From: Cryptomeria japonica
Lineage: Eukaryota; Streptophyta; Pinopsida; Cupressales; Cupressaceae
Assembly (NCBI RefSeq): GCF_030272615.1
Contig: NC_081414.1
Span: 819,726,396 to 819,790,395 of the forward strand
DNA: 64,000 nt
Direction of reading: 5' to 3'
The notes beneath the pieces are model-generated. The model saw nothing but the letters and a program-made list of their open reading frames with translations, had not been told where the DNA came from and made no database searches. Each line of letters begins with the position of its first letter. Within the stretch, counting starts at the first letter, position 1. The position numbers were made by a program, and so were the translations under genes. Shown here piece by piece: positions 20,940-32,861 of the stretch.

Positions 20940-21150
20940 AAGCGTTTCCAAAAATGATTTTTTTTTAAATAGAAAATTTCCAAAATTAGGGACTTTCCAA
21001 AATGGAAACTTTCCAAAAATAAAAATTTTCTATAATTGTAAACTTTTTGAAAATAGAACATTTCAAAAATAAGAATTTTTTTAAAATGGAAATTTTCTAA
21101 AAATAGAAAGTTCCAAAAAATGAAAGTTTCTGATTCTTTTTTTGAAAATG
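20940..21150. repeat. Degenerate TTTCCAAAAAT-type tandem repeat
   Basis: About ten to twelve diverged copies of a 17-20-bp unit near GGAAATTTTCCAAAAATAGA. The unit itself is partly palindromic (GGAAATTTTCC). It lies between the gag-only element and the right outer LTR. Confidence 0.7.
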
Positions 21151-21271
21151 GTGAATTTTTTAAAAGGGAAAGCAACCTCCATTTGAGCCCAGTGTGCATA
21201 GAAAAATCACTCAAGGTTGGATCCCTCAAGAATATATATAGCAACATAACATATTTGAAGCTCTAATATTA

Positions 21272-21649
21272 TGTAGAAGTTGATGATACAATCATAGGAG
21301 CTAAGAATAATTTGCAAGAAAACCACCTATCACACAAAAGAGACCAAGTAAATATAATATGCTCCATGACAACCCAAGTGATTTTTTTTGTATTATTGCA
21401 CACATAATTGATTGGAGATGCAATGAATGAGCGACCTGCTTTATAGAAGGCAAGACATGCCCTAATCCTAAAATTAGGAGAACTAAAGAAAAAACAAAGT
21501 AGGAGCTAAATTAAGCCCAACTATAGCTTGAACTAAAGCTAGAAAAACATAACTATAGATAAGAAAATGCCTAAGTTTAGCTCAAGTGAAAAAGAAATTA
21601 AAGGATCTAATTAATAAATAGTTAAATAAATGTCCTAATTATTCCAACA
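21272..21649 (-). repeat. Right LTR of the short-LTR element (378 bp)
   Basis: Partner of 11666-12038 in direct orientation. Starts TGTAGAAG, ends TTCCAACA, followed by tattc. Confidence 0.8.
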
Positions 21650-22049
21650 TATTCTATGATCAATTACAAATGTCAAAACAAAGTATGACTAATACTATGA
21701 GAAATATAATATGATCAAATTAGTTGTTATCACAAATGGTATTTATTTGAATCCTAAGTTTATTATATATTAGATCAATTGTACTTTCCAATAAGCTTGA
21801 TTTATCTTATCATATTTATACTAGATATTACATCTAGATTTTTAAAGAATGGAATTAGAAAATAACAAATGTAAATTAAAATTATAAGTAATTATGGTTT
21901 TTATCATCTTGGATTAAGAATTGCATTTATTGATTATTTTGTTATTAATTGTTTTGGTGATCCTATTGAATTTATTTTATCTCAACCCATGTCTACAAAA
22001 TAAATGGTGCAGATGCTATCTTATAGAAAAACTAATAATTAACAAGCAC

Positions 22050-22240
22050 TGCAAGAATTGGGTATAGCACCCCCTATAAACTGCATTGTGTCGGACAAAC
22101 TTTTTAACGTGATCAGTGGCATTGGCATGACACATCCTTGGGTACCATTGGGGATGGGGGAGACTAGACCTCATGACCACATGCTTCACCACTGAAAGCT
22201 TTCGCCAAGCAAGCTAGGCCCCCAGGCCCAACATTCAGGT
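22050..22240 (-). mobile_element. Possible tRNA-derived SINE
   Basis: On the minus strand an A-box-like AGCTTTCAGTGG (22189-22200) is followed about 20 bp later by a B-box-like GGTCTAGTCTCC (22159-22170), a polymerase III promoter layout. The segment is GC-richer than its surroundings. No clear tail or target duplication was found, so the borders are approximate. Confidence 0.4.
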
Positions 22241-24429
22241 ATTTTAAAGAGTTATAATTGTAGAAATATTTTTTTGTAGTTGTACAAAAATATGATTTGG
22301 AGGCTAGTCCAACTATGATGGGAGGCCTATTTCCTATTATGAATGTCTTTCAATTAGTTGAGGTGAAATTCATTTTTAATTCTTTTAATTGTGGAATGCA
22401 AAATAACTATGCATGTGTGGTTCTGATTTTTTTAGACACATTGAGTTCTTGGGTGAAGAGAAGTTTGTCTAGGGTAAGAGTTGTGTAAATGCTCTCCTCT
22501 TCCTCCTTAATATGGGCCCACTTAATGCAACCATAAGAGACATGGTGAATAGAGCTCATGAACATGGTGGGGATTAAGATGTAGTTATACTAGATTGATA
22601 ACTATTATAAGCCCATGGTTCTTTCTTTATACTGGGCATAGATGTATCTTCAAATTTGTTTTGTAACCATCCTATTTATATTTTTATAGTTTGGATACTT
22701 TGGCTTGCCACCCTTGGTAGGGGTGTTTAGTTGCATTTTCATCTTATATGCAAAGATTTTGATTGTATTAATATGTTATAGGTGGTTACCACCTTTTTGT
22801 TTAAAAAAATATGTTAATGATATATTTTTAAAAAAGTTATTTATTTTAGAATTTTCTTGGATATACACCAATTCAATAATTATCTCTTTAATCATCAATT
22901 AAAAATTGACACTCCTAAATATATATTTGATTGTTCTCTTAGAACAATTATAATTACAAATAAATTTTATTCAAAAAGAAAGAAAAAATCACAAGTTAAT
23001 GTTATTTAGATGGATTAACCATTATAAACTATATAGTATTTATACTTTAGAATTTAAATCATCCTTAAGAGTCAATAGCTATCGTTCAATACAAATTGGA
23101 GGTTCTGGTAACTATAGAGGGTACCGATTAATTGTCAATTGATGGATATTTTTAAAAGAGTGAATATATTTGTATTGTCAATGAAAATTTCTTTAAAATA
23201 TAAAATTCCAAAAGAGCATATAGCGAAGTGAGACATAATTTGTTTTTGTCTCTAATAAAAAGTATTTAAATGAAAAACGGTGAACTAATGGGGCCTAAGC
23301 TAAACAAACTAAATAAAATGCCTCATATTTTAAGAATGGTGTTTTTTTTGGTGGTTGGATATGTTAACATAGAAATCTAGGAGAGTTGATGAAATTGAAG
23401 TGAGTATGCCATACCTTTACAATTAGTTGAACTTCCTATGGCTAGAAATGTTGCTATAGAAAGATATCAAAATTGATTTGAACAATAGATAATTTGTCAA
23501 TATTTGAAAGCTAAATTCATTTTTAAAAGCTAAAATCATTGTTATAGAACTTGTAAACTCAATTTGCATCGTAAAAACACCACCTACTTGATCAAATTGT
23601 ATTCTAGTTTATTATATTTTTTTAAAGAGAAAATCTATGAGAAATCTTGCAACCAACACCCTCTAGCTTACACTTTGTGATGGCTACCAATGGTTAGCCA
23701 CTAGAACACCTTCATTCTAAACACTAGTGATTGATGTTTTGTAATGTATGTTGGATACCAATGGTATTTCATAGCCATTGAAAATGAATTTTTCCTCAAG
23801 TTATTATATTGACTTCTTGAGTTCTCAAAGTGCAATGATTTAATGGCTCTCATTAGACTTGGAAAATTTCTATACCTAGCTGACAATTAGGAAAGCACAC
23901 CAAACCAAGATAATACTAAAGAAGCTAACTCTCACACACATTACCTATGTTAAATGACATCATGAAAAAACAATGTTGTGCAACTTTTTGTAATGAAAAA
24001 TAGCTGAAACCTTTAATGTAGCATACTATTTGTATGCCTTGTAATGAAAAACAAAACTAGGAAAAGAAATCTAGACCTTTGGAGACCACAAGTGATAATG
24101 TCAACTTGTGTAATTTTTTTGCATACAAAATAATTGAATCAAATTTTTAGATAGAGAATTCTTCAAGTTGCACTTACATAAACCTTATACTTTAAGTATA
24201 GGCTTGCCAAACACAATCATGCCTAAAAATGTTTCTTCTTAAAAGATTTTGAATCATTGCAAACTGATGCAAAAAGAAGAATTGCTATCTCTATTTGTGG
24301 TTTCAAAAAACAATTTAATATTATCAAATGTATATTGGTTGCTAATTGTACCATTGAGTCCTAACCAAGCAACTAACCATGGGAGATGATGTATCCATCT
24401 TGAAAACCAAGTTGTTGTCTGGTGACATT

Positions 24430-24557
24430 TGGTCTTTAAAGTACAAGAGTCAATATAATGACACAAAATTGTGGTCTTTAAAGTACAAGAGTCAATATAA
24501 TGACACAAAATTGTGGTCTTTAAAATACAAGAGTCAATATAATGACACAAAATTGTG
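24430..24557. repeat. 42-bp tandem repeat, three copies
   Basis: The unit TGGTCTTTAAAGTACAAGAG, continuing TCAATATAATGACACAAAATTG, begins at 24430, 24472 and 24514. Copies differ by about one base. Because 42 is a multiple of three, the minus strand shows a repeating open frame that is not evidence of a gene. Confidence 0.92.
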
Positions 24558-27288
24558 AAGAAATATGCTATATAGTGTACAAGGCTTGTGAAGAAGAATG
24601 TAATAAGTTTAACATATGAAGATGATCCGATCTCTACTATTCACATTATGTGAAAATAACTTTGACAATTGTTATATTTATAACATCAACAAAAAGTGAT
24701 ATCCATTCAATACTAAGTAATTTTGTTGAAAAAATTGTCACAAAAAGGCAACTAACGAGCCCCTCCTCACCCCCTTAGAATAGTAGGGCTAGCAACTATA
24801 ATTGCAAGTTGATCAATTTGGTTGGGGTATTGTTATTTATTGCTTGCTCTATAATTCTATAGGGGGGAGGTAGTATATGACCTTTCCAAAAATTAAATCG
24901 ATTCTATAGATAGAAAAAATTGGTGACTTTGTTATTCTAACAGGTTAGCTAATTAGGAGGGATTTTAATAAAGGAGAACCCAACTAGATTGAACTCCCTC
25001 ACTTAGCTTGGACTGCTATTTTTTTAAAATCACCAACTAAACATAAATACGAAGAAAGAAAGATAGATCTAACACTAGATATTACAATAATTTCATATAT
25101 GAAAACAGCCATAGATGAAACCACATAACCAATGCTTTCATTCAAACACATAACACCAGAATTGTTTTAGAATGAATTGAAACACAATGATGATCCACTT
25201 CCTATACATTCCCCCAAAACAACTCCCTGAAACCAAGGCAAGTGACTTCTCTCAAGATTCTGCACAAGTACTTCAGCTTCCTATACATGGTAAATGATGT
25301 AATGATTACAAAAAAGATCTATCAACATTGCAATTGCAAATGGAATAAAGATCTTCCACCTGTTCAATTTTTTTTTAGGCTTTGTTTGTCTTTGCCCAAT
25401 AGGCCTATAAACTTGTTGTACAGACCAATGTAATTCCATGGAATCTACTATATAATAATTAGATAAACAGTAGCCTAGAAATGTAGAAGAAACTAAGGAT
25501 ATAAAGTGGACGATGTACAGGGAATATTTGAAGTGGGTGTCATGGCCGATGTACAAGGAATATTTTACAGAGTCAGTAAACCCCCAAGAGATTCTGAAAC
25601 ACCCCATCCAAGTCAGGCAAATTATTATATGCAATACAAAATGTGTATGGAATTCAGCTTTACGCCCACCAGTTAAATTTTCCTGAAATCTCTTAAAGAT
25701 TTCTCAACAAATCCAATTTTTTAATATCTTCCAATCAATGCTGTCTATGTGGAAGCACATAAATTATTTGACAGTATGTTGGAAAATGTGAACTTATCTT
25801 GAGGAATTCAAGGACAAAAGCTTAGAACAGGAATAGAAATCAACGACATTCATGATAAAGTGCTCTCAATCACCACTCTGAACAATCGATGGATTTGATT
25901 TCAGTCTTATCCTAACCAGTTCTGATTCAGATTGCTGATATCGTAGATTATAAAAGATCATCATCCTTTTTTTTTTTTTTTTTCAATTTTTCAAATCATA
26001 TAATTTTGTTCGTTATTTCTTATTATTTATATTTTTGAAAGGATATTGCTTGACTTTCATTGGGGATCACGATTTTCTTATTATCTAAGAAGAACGTCAT
26101 ATATTTAATTTCTTCCATTATGAAAGGTTTTATCATTTTGGGATTCACTTGTCAAATAAGGTATGTTGCAAAGAAAGAAATAAGTCTCTATATGCATGCA
26201 TTGTATCATGAGAATTGGCTAGTAAATTCTTATAAATGAATTTCATCTTCAACTCTTATAGCCCTTTTATCATCCAAATTGTTTTTTTGATCTATCTTAT
26301 TGTTAAAAGATTATTATTTTTATTTTCTTGTTCCCTTTTTTAGTCATTTTTCTTTCCATTTTTGTAGCCAAACATTTCATTTATCTTAACTAGGGAATTG
26401 ATTTTGTTCATTAGATTAAATTACGTGGCTCTTTATTCCTTTGATAGAGCATTCTTAGATATTGCTTCCTCCACTTGCTTGAGGTTATCTTCCACTCTTG
26501 TTTTCTTTCTAAATACATCTCCCACTATATTTTTATTCAATTATCTAATCTTAACGTTGACAATCGATCCTAAAAACTTTGCATCAATATACTCCATCGA
26601 TCCCACTTCCCAATTTAAGATCAAAATTTTAGAGAAAGGGTGTATGGATTATGAGCTACACAACACATTCTTTGTAATCCTACGAGAAACCCCAACACCA
26701 TATCAAGAAAGCTCCTAGATTCATCCAGTGTGGTGTAACTAATTTAAGTCAACATGATTTTCTTGTGGATGATATCCTTGATTATGAAATCAACTCTTGG
26801 TTATATAGATATGATAAGTATGCACCATTTTTTATTGAGAAAAAATACCTATAGTTACTTCTAATATGTAAGAACATGAGATACAAGGATAAAAGATGGG
26901 GATGCCACAAGAAATGAATCATTAAATCTCTCACTATCAAGGTTAACTGCTATACATTTGGTTTAGGATACACGATGTTAATTGAGTCTATGATACCAAC
27001 AAAACCTCTAACATTGAAGGATATTTTGTTGTTGTTAATCTTGTTAAAGGATAAGACTTTGAAGACTCCATTAATTTTGTTTTTATTTTTCATGAAATAA
27101 AAAATTGTACCATCGCTTCCATTAATGAACCTCATGTTTACACTATTAATCTCTTCACCCAATCATATATTTACCTCCACCTTATCTATACATAAGTTAT
27201 TTATTGGGAACAACAAGAGTCTTTTTCTTTAGACACATTAAATAATAATACTTTTTTCATGGGATTCCATGATGACATCCTAGTGCAG

Positions 27289-28538
27289 TGTAGTAAATTG
27301 TATACCTTTAAGATTTCACTCTCACTTTGGATTTCAATTTAGTGGTTATGCTTGGTTCATGTCTAATTGTGCTTAGTTTTGAGACCGTTTTTGTAAATCA
27401 GGTGCAATCCCCTTCACAAGACCTCTATTTTGGCCTAAATTACTTGGACTAGGGTGCCTAGTGCCTTGTCCAAGTTGTTTGGCCTCAAATTTTGAATTAC
27501 AATGGTCAACTTTGTAAGTAGTAGGAAATTGCTCCTTGATGTCGAACTTCCTTGGAAATTAAATTTGAAAAGTTGTAAGTTGCATGTATATACAACTCCC
27601 TATCTCATTTGATCTCTAACCACAATGATAAAGTCTCCATGAGCATTCATTCTAACAATTGAGCACAAGTTTGCAATCAATGAGTCAAGCATTCAAGTCT
27701 ACATCTTTGTTTCATCATTGATGATCAAGCTTTATGTGTTCCTTCATAATGAAGGCATGCATTAACACCATTCAAGCAACATCAAGCCTTATGTTAGACT
27801 TCAAACCAGAGTTTCATATCAAAGGTAACAAATTTATCATTTCCATTAAGGTTTTAACCTCTATCCTTTCTCAAGATAAGCTCTCTTTTTTATCAAACAT
27901 TTTTGTAGTAGAGGTGGAAACACCGACATCGGATTTGACTTAGGAAAGCCCCTATATTACACAACATTTTTCCCCATTTTCATGTGTGTAGATTTAGTTC
28001 CAACCATAGAGAGTGCTAGAGGTGCGTAGGGAAGACAACATTAGATGATCTTAGACTTTGAATAGGTAGAAAACCCTAGAGTAGGTGCCCTCCAACTGTA
28101 TCCAACACTTTTTGACTAATAATTGGATAGAAAAATCTACAAAACTTGTTGATCTAGAATATGGGACTTACTATTTACCGAGACACACAAACTGGGGCCT
28201 CCAACAATCATGTCTAGCATTTTTTGCTCCAGATTATAGCTATAGGTTCTTTTATATCTCCTCTTTCTAAAGTTTGCACTAATGTGTTGATTTTCAATTT
28301 TGTATATTACTATTTATGTTGAAAGTTATCAATTTCCTATCATTCAACCTATTTCATTCACACACACTTCACAATCTCAATCTCATTATAATGCAAAAAG
28401 GAACATAAACCCACAATGTTCAACTCTCCTATTAGGACTGTAGTTGAACTTATTTTATGTTCTGAATGATATGCACCAATGGAGATTTGAGATCTTAGTT
28501 TGCATTCCTAGTCTAAGTTACCAATTCTCACCATATCA
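27289..28538 (+). repeat. 5' LTR of the plus gag-only element (1250 bp)
   Basis: Aligns with 44581-45725: TAGTAAATTGTATACC, CAAGTTGTTTGGCC, CAAATTTTGAATTACAA, CACTTCACAATCTCAATCTC and CAACTCTCCTATT recur in order. The pair is visibly diverged, so the insertion is old. Confidence 0.82.
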
Positions 28539-28541
28539 TTT

Positions 28542-28559
28542 TGGTGAACTTGTCTTATG
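28542..28559 (+). promoter_or_regulatory. Primer binding site (TGGTGAACTT type)
   Basis: The LTR ends ATCA, followed by TTT and TGGTGAACTTGTCTTATG. It shares ten bases with the PBS at 19782-19799, which argues for a real and conserved site. Confidence 0.7.
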
Positions 28560-29440
28560 CTTGCATTACTTCTGTTTTTACTTTTAGATCTAATTTATTT
28601 GCATTAAATTTTAGATTTAGATATAATGATTTATTTTATTTTATTTTTGCTTATGTTATTGCATCCATTAATTTATCACAATATTGCTATTTCATATTGT
28701 TTAATTCAGTAATTAATTGATCATAATATTTCTATTTTAACATAGTTTAAGTAATTGGTTAATCAATTACATTATTTCTATCATTTCATATCATTTAATT
28801 AATTGCAGCATTATCATTTACATTTGCAATAAATTTTGTGATATAAATAAAGGTATTAAAAAATAAACCAATCTCCCTATCTTTGCCTCTAATTTTCATT
28901 TATTGCATTCTAGAAACAAGTGTGTGTTTTTAGAGCTTATGCTTGTTTATGAGTTTCATAACCTGTTGTTCTAAATCTAAGAATCCTGTGAATTGAATTG
29001 CCATTGATGTCAAAGCATTGATGTGTGACATATATCCTTTAATATATGATTGGAAAAAGAAGATGCATCAATATTTTTTTCTTTATGATTGAACCCCCTC
29101 CTATGGTTGACCTAGTTAAAAGCAACAAAATAATAAATAAAATAAAATAAAAATATTGGATGCCCCTTTAAGATCCAACCTAAATTAAAGGGTATTAACA
29201 TTATTTTTGAAGTCCCCTAAAATAGGGTGGACCCCCCTAGAGCCTAGCGCTCACCTTGTACAAGGGTTTTTGAGTTTTAAAAAATAATAATGAATATATC
29301 CTTAGTTGGCCAACCTGCATGAGGAAGGGTGTGCCACTTAATAAAGAGGTGTATTGGAAAAGATATGTTGGTTTGGAAAAGGTGTATGTCAGAGGTATTT
29401 AAAGACTCTTTAAATAAAGAGGTGGAAATCCAACTTTTCA
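28560..29440 (+). other. Leader of the plus gag-only element
   Basis: AT-rich noncoding DNA between PBS and gag, with no domain and no tandem array seen. Confidence 0.5.
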
Positions 29441-30560
29441 CAAGATAATTCACCTATCTATGCCACCATAAATCAATTGTTGCCACATGTGTCATCATTA
29501 CAACAACAATTGGCCAACATAACCCAATCCTAATCAACTCTCCTATCAGATTGCACAAGTAGCCCACTTTCAATTTTCATTCTTAAGATTCCCACCGCAC
29601 AACACATAGAAATACCTCACTTTTAAAAACACAATGGGAAAGTTGATCCTAATAATCATGTGTCTGCAATTACCACCTTCTGTAGCAATTTATTTTTTGA
29701 GGATGTCATTCTTACAAAACCTTTCCCTAAATCCTCTAGAGAAACTACCATGGATTGGTTTTACTCTTTGCGTGATAATTCAAATAACAATTTTCAACAA
29801 TTGTTAAATCAATTCTTGCAACAATTTTGAAACAATATTGGGCCACAAGTTAGATTACCTAATTGGGTGCATTATACAAGGCATGAAAGAAAAAGTGATT
29901 AATTTTATTGGTAGATATCAAAATTTGCATTCACAAATTTCTTGTTCTCTTTCTAATGTTGATGTTCAAAGAATTTTAATTGATAATTTACAACTGCATA
30001 TTAGAGATAAGATCTTGTTTATGAAACATTCTTCCTTCACACACTTGTGCACCATACCTTGTGATTATCAACTTTCAGTTAGTCAAGATGAAGGTTCTCC
30101 ATCTATGAATCCAGTTGAAAATTTTGAAGAGGCTCATCAAACTTACCAAGGCTTTAAGAAACAAAACAAAACTTCATTAAGATAAATGCCCATTCCTCTA
30201 ATAATATTGAAACTGAAGTAGTAGCTATAACACCTTCTATGGTAGCTCACTTTTCTTCTAAAACAAAGAATCATAATTTTACATATCTTTCAAAGACCTT
30301 ACATTCCATTATGCTTCAATTGTTAAACAACAATTTGATTAAGCTCCCCCCCCATCTCATATATACTTCAAAACCTTTTCCTCCTTCGTTTAACCCGAAG
30401 GCCTTTTTTCAATATCATCATACTCCTAGACATGATAGCGAGAGATGTATGCATCTTAGAAATGAAATTCAAGACCTCATTGGATCTAATATAATTCAGG
30501 TGGATAGTGTGAATGATAAAGGCAATAAATCCATAACACCACCTAGTCAAAACTTGTAAA
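29440..30560 (+). pseudogene. Gag of the plus gag-only element
   Basis: Capsid domain at 29838-30185 (GMKEKVINFIGRYQNLHSQI, VQRILIDNLQLHIRDKI). A second open piece at 30239-30559 in another frame carries a damaged CxxH-type knuckle (FQYHHTPRHDSERC; the first Cys is replaced by Phe) and MHLRNEIQDLI. A frameshift lies between 30185 and 30239. The same order occurs in the minus copy at 17829-16850. The N-terminal part (from about 29440) has stops. Confidence 0.78.
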
Positions 30561-30719
30561 TCTCTACCATTCCTTTGCCTTCCCATTTCACAAATGTTGT
30601 TGAGCTTTGTTATGATGGTTATATAAAAATTGATTTCAAAACCAACCAAGCCAACGATACAACCTTTTCCTAAGGAAGAGAAACCTAAGCCTAAGTGTGA
30701 ACCTAATATCACCTTTACC

Positions 30720-31157
30720 TAATCTGATATCCTAAAGAATGCACCTAATAGCCCTAATAGTGTTCTTTGTGATCTTGCAGGGCTTATCCAACCACATAAA
30801 CTCATCATGCATTTGGCTCAACACGTACTAGAGCCATTTGGGTTCATCAAACATCGGGAATCTTACGAACTGCACAAAACCCTTATTCTCTAGTACCTGA
30901 AATTTTGGTTTAAGTATCAAAATCCCATCAGACAACTGGTTGTTGTAGAGATTTAACAAGTTAGAGCTTCCCAATTCCTCGATAGGGCAATGAGTGAAAA
31001 CCCTAACATCCTCAATGTGCAACACATTGTAGGGGACCAATGAAAACACACTCTTCAGATCATTTTTCATGGAGATAAATGGATGGTTTTTGAAATTTGA
31101 CCGAGCCCTTTCAGTAATATCCACGACCAAAGGAGTACCAGTACCAGATGCATCCAT
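30720..31157 (-). pseudogene. Unrecognised ORF of the pol-less copia relative
   Basis: A 109-codon stretch from ATG 31157 (MDASGTGTPLVVDITERARS ... FISMKNDLKSVFSLVPY) ends at 30828. Beyond one or more stops the minus strand goes on with EFMWLDKPCKITKNTIRA. The latter has the flavour of a helical domain found in retrotransposon-linked plant proteins of unknown role; this is an impression only. No catalytic motif. It lies downstream of the zinc knuckles, where protease would be expected. Confidence 0.45.
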
Positions 31158-31582
31158 TTAGGAAGTTTCAAATTTCAAGCTGAAGGGTTTCACCGATAAT
31201 TACCTTTACCACCGGATTCGGTTTTCGCTTCAAAAATCGATTTAATGCTTGATTTCGCTTGGTAATCTTCTCTTAGATCTCTTCAAGCACTGTCGCCTCA
31301 AACACAAAGTGAGAAATGAAGTGATTAAGTCACCTTTTATCTTCCACATACCTAAATTTTCATTGTAATAAATGCACTTTTCCCTAATACTTTTGGATAC
31401 TCTGTATCTTCAAGAATTCCTTTCTGGATCTGTAAATCTGCTCATACTCTTTTGAAAATCCTTCAAAAGGGTTAGTCATCATCAAACTCAGCTTTTGCAA
31501 CCTGTTGGAATCAGGCACCGATCTCAAACAAGGGGTTTATAAGATCTTCATGAAAACTTCCCCCAAGGCCGGATGTCTTAGC

Positions 31583-32090
31583 TTAGTTACCGAATGTAGT
31601 TTTAGCACTGAAATCAGGTGTGGATCCACTTCCTTCTTGAGAATCACTCTTCTTAACCCTAGTCTTCTTCATCTGATATCTGATTTCTTCAAATTTTTCT
31701 TTTCCCTTTTCATCTACCTTCACATTCTTGTTCTTGTCTTCCAGACCTCTTCTATTCATGTTTGTACTTCTACAATATTTAGCAAAGTGACTGGATTTGT
31801 TGCAAGCATAGCAGATAACATTTCCTTGCATAGGCCTGAAGTTCAACTGATTTGCTCTTGATTTGCACTAATTAGAAACATTTCCACACCTACCACATGC
31901 ATAACATTTGACATTTCTTCTATTTTGAAAATTGTTCATCACACTTCTGCATTCAATTTCCTTATGACCATACTTATTGCATTTGAAACATTCACCAGAG
32001 AAAGATAGATTGTTTTGATTCATTCTATTTCTACATTGACTAGCCATATGACCAAATTTATTTCATAACAAAATATTTACCATTGAACTT
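31583..32090 (-). pseudogene. Zinc-knuckle array of copia-type gag
   Basis: Four CCHC-type units can be traced: one damaged by a frameshift (NKFGHMASQC), CFKCNKYGHKEIEC intact, CYACGRCGNVSN.C with His replaced by Asn, and CYACNKSSHFAKYC intact. Such knuckles bind element RNA in the nucleocapsid. The region ends with a Lys-rich tail and a stop at 31583. Confidence 0.75.
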
Positions 32091-32222
32091 ATAAGCATTA
32101 GGTTTCTTTACTGGAGGCCTTCTAGAATTATTCTTCTAATGTGTTGATTTGGTATTGCTTTGACTAGAGCCAAAGCTTTCACCTTTCTCACATCCAAGTC
32201 CTTGCTTGTCATCTTCACTCTT

Positions 32223-32861
32223 CTAGCTTCCAAGCATTTCATCAAGCTTAGCTGAGCTAATCTTAAATTTCTCCTTGTACTCATTTGCAGTAGCAAGTTC
32301 ATCTCTAAGAATGACAATATGTATGTCAAGCTCTTGCTCATTATTCTTGGATTGCAGTAGTTCAAGCTTCAACTGATCATTTTCACAATTGAGTCTACAA
32401 CATTCATCAAATCTATCTTTCGGGGACTGATTAAGGCTCTCTTCATTCTTCTTTTTTGCTTCAATCTCCTTTGTCAACCTCATCACAATGGCTTCCATCT
32501 CATTAATCCAGATTGCATTATCTCTAGAAAGTTTCTCACACTCTTTTGTCTTCTCCTTCAAGGCTTGGTCATCTATGCATTGACTCTCTTTCTCCTTTAG
32601 CTTGTCAACAAGTTCCTTTCTCTTCTCTCTTAAGTTATTCAACTGATCTTTCAGTGATTGGATGAAGTTCTCAACATCTTTAAGATTTGCTTTCATCTGT
32701 AGGACCACGGCTTGGGCTTGATCAAGATCCTTAAGAGCAACAATAAGTTGTTGATGAATACTACCAGAATCCATTGATTCACCTTCCCGGATCCTCCTCA
32801 AGTTGTTAGACTTCTTCCAAGAAACTAGGCTCTGATACCAATTGTTGAAATCAATGAACAC
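32223..32861 (-). pseudogene. Coiled-coil gag segment of the pol-less copia relative
   Basis: 212 open codons. The first codons overlap PBS and LTR, so the likely start is MDSGS near 32776. The body is strongly heptad-like and charged (LKDQLNNLREKRKELVDKLK, KTKECEKLSRDNAIW, ELDIHIVILRDELATA) and predicts a long coiled coil. A similar coiled coil stands between the two knuckle regions of the full-length copia element (40677-40895). Here it follows the PBS directly, so the usual capsid domain in front seems to be missing. Confidence 0.7.
32831..32840 (-). promoter_or_regulatory. Primer binding site, initiator Met tRNA type
   Basis: The minus strand reads TGGTATCAGAGC two bases after the LTR end CAACA. 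Confidence 0.9.

Larger units (their letters stand above)
11666..21649 (-). mobile_element. Short-LTR retrotransposon with nested insertion
   Basis: Direct repeats at 11666-12038 and 21272-21649 begin TGTA(A/G)AAG and end (C/A)ACA or TACA, flanked by tattt on the left and tattc on the right (4 of 5 bases match), so they are read as the LTRs of one old element. After removing the nested element at about 13840-20780 only some 2.3 kb of internal DNA remains, with a copia-gag-like fragment on the minus strand. A weak polypurine-like TTAAGTGGCAG next to the left LTR on the minus strand supports minus orientation. No PBS was found and no pol domain is visible, so it is non-autonomous or deleted. 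Confidence 0.7.
21650..27288. other. Mostly unassigned AT-rich DNA
   Basis: Apart from a possible SINE (22050-22240), a 42-bp tandem repeat (24430-24557) and an oligo-T run near 25966-25983, no gene, LTR or exon is recognised. 22290-22820 could be a decayed LINE 3' end (it ends in GGTTACCACC, T-rich DNA and an A run), but no RT domain supports it. Confidence 0.5.

Noticed and set aside
22290-22820. LINE 3' end
   Set aside because: Only a T-rich end and A-run suggest it; no endonuclease or RT motif was seen.
24254-24550. 98-codon minus-strand open frame with a 14-residue repeat
   Set aside because: It is produced by the 42-bp tandem repeat, whose period is a multiple of three.
25966-25983. 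Oligo-T run as a retroposon tail on the minus strand
   Set aside because: No body with recognisable sequence or target duplication next to it.
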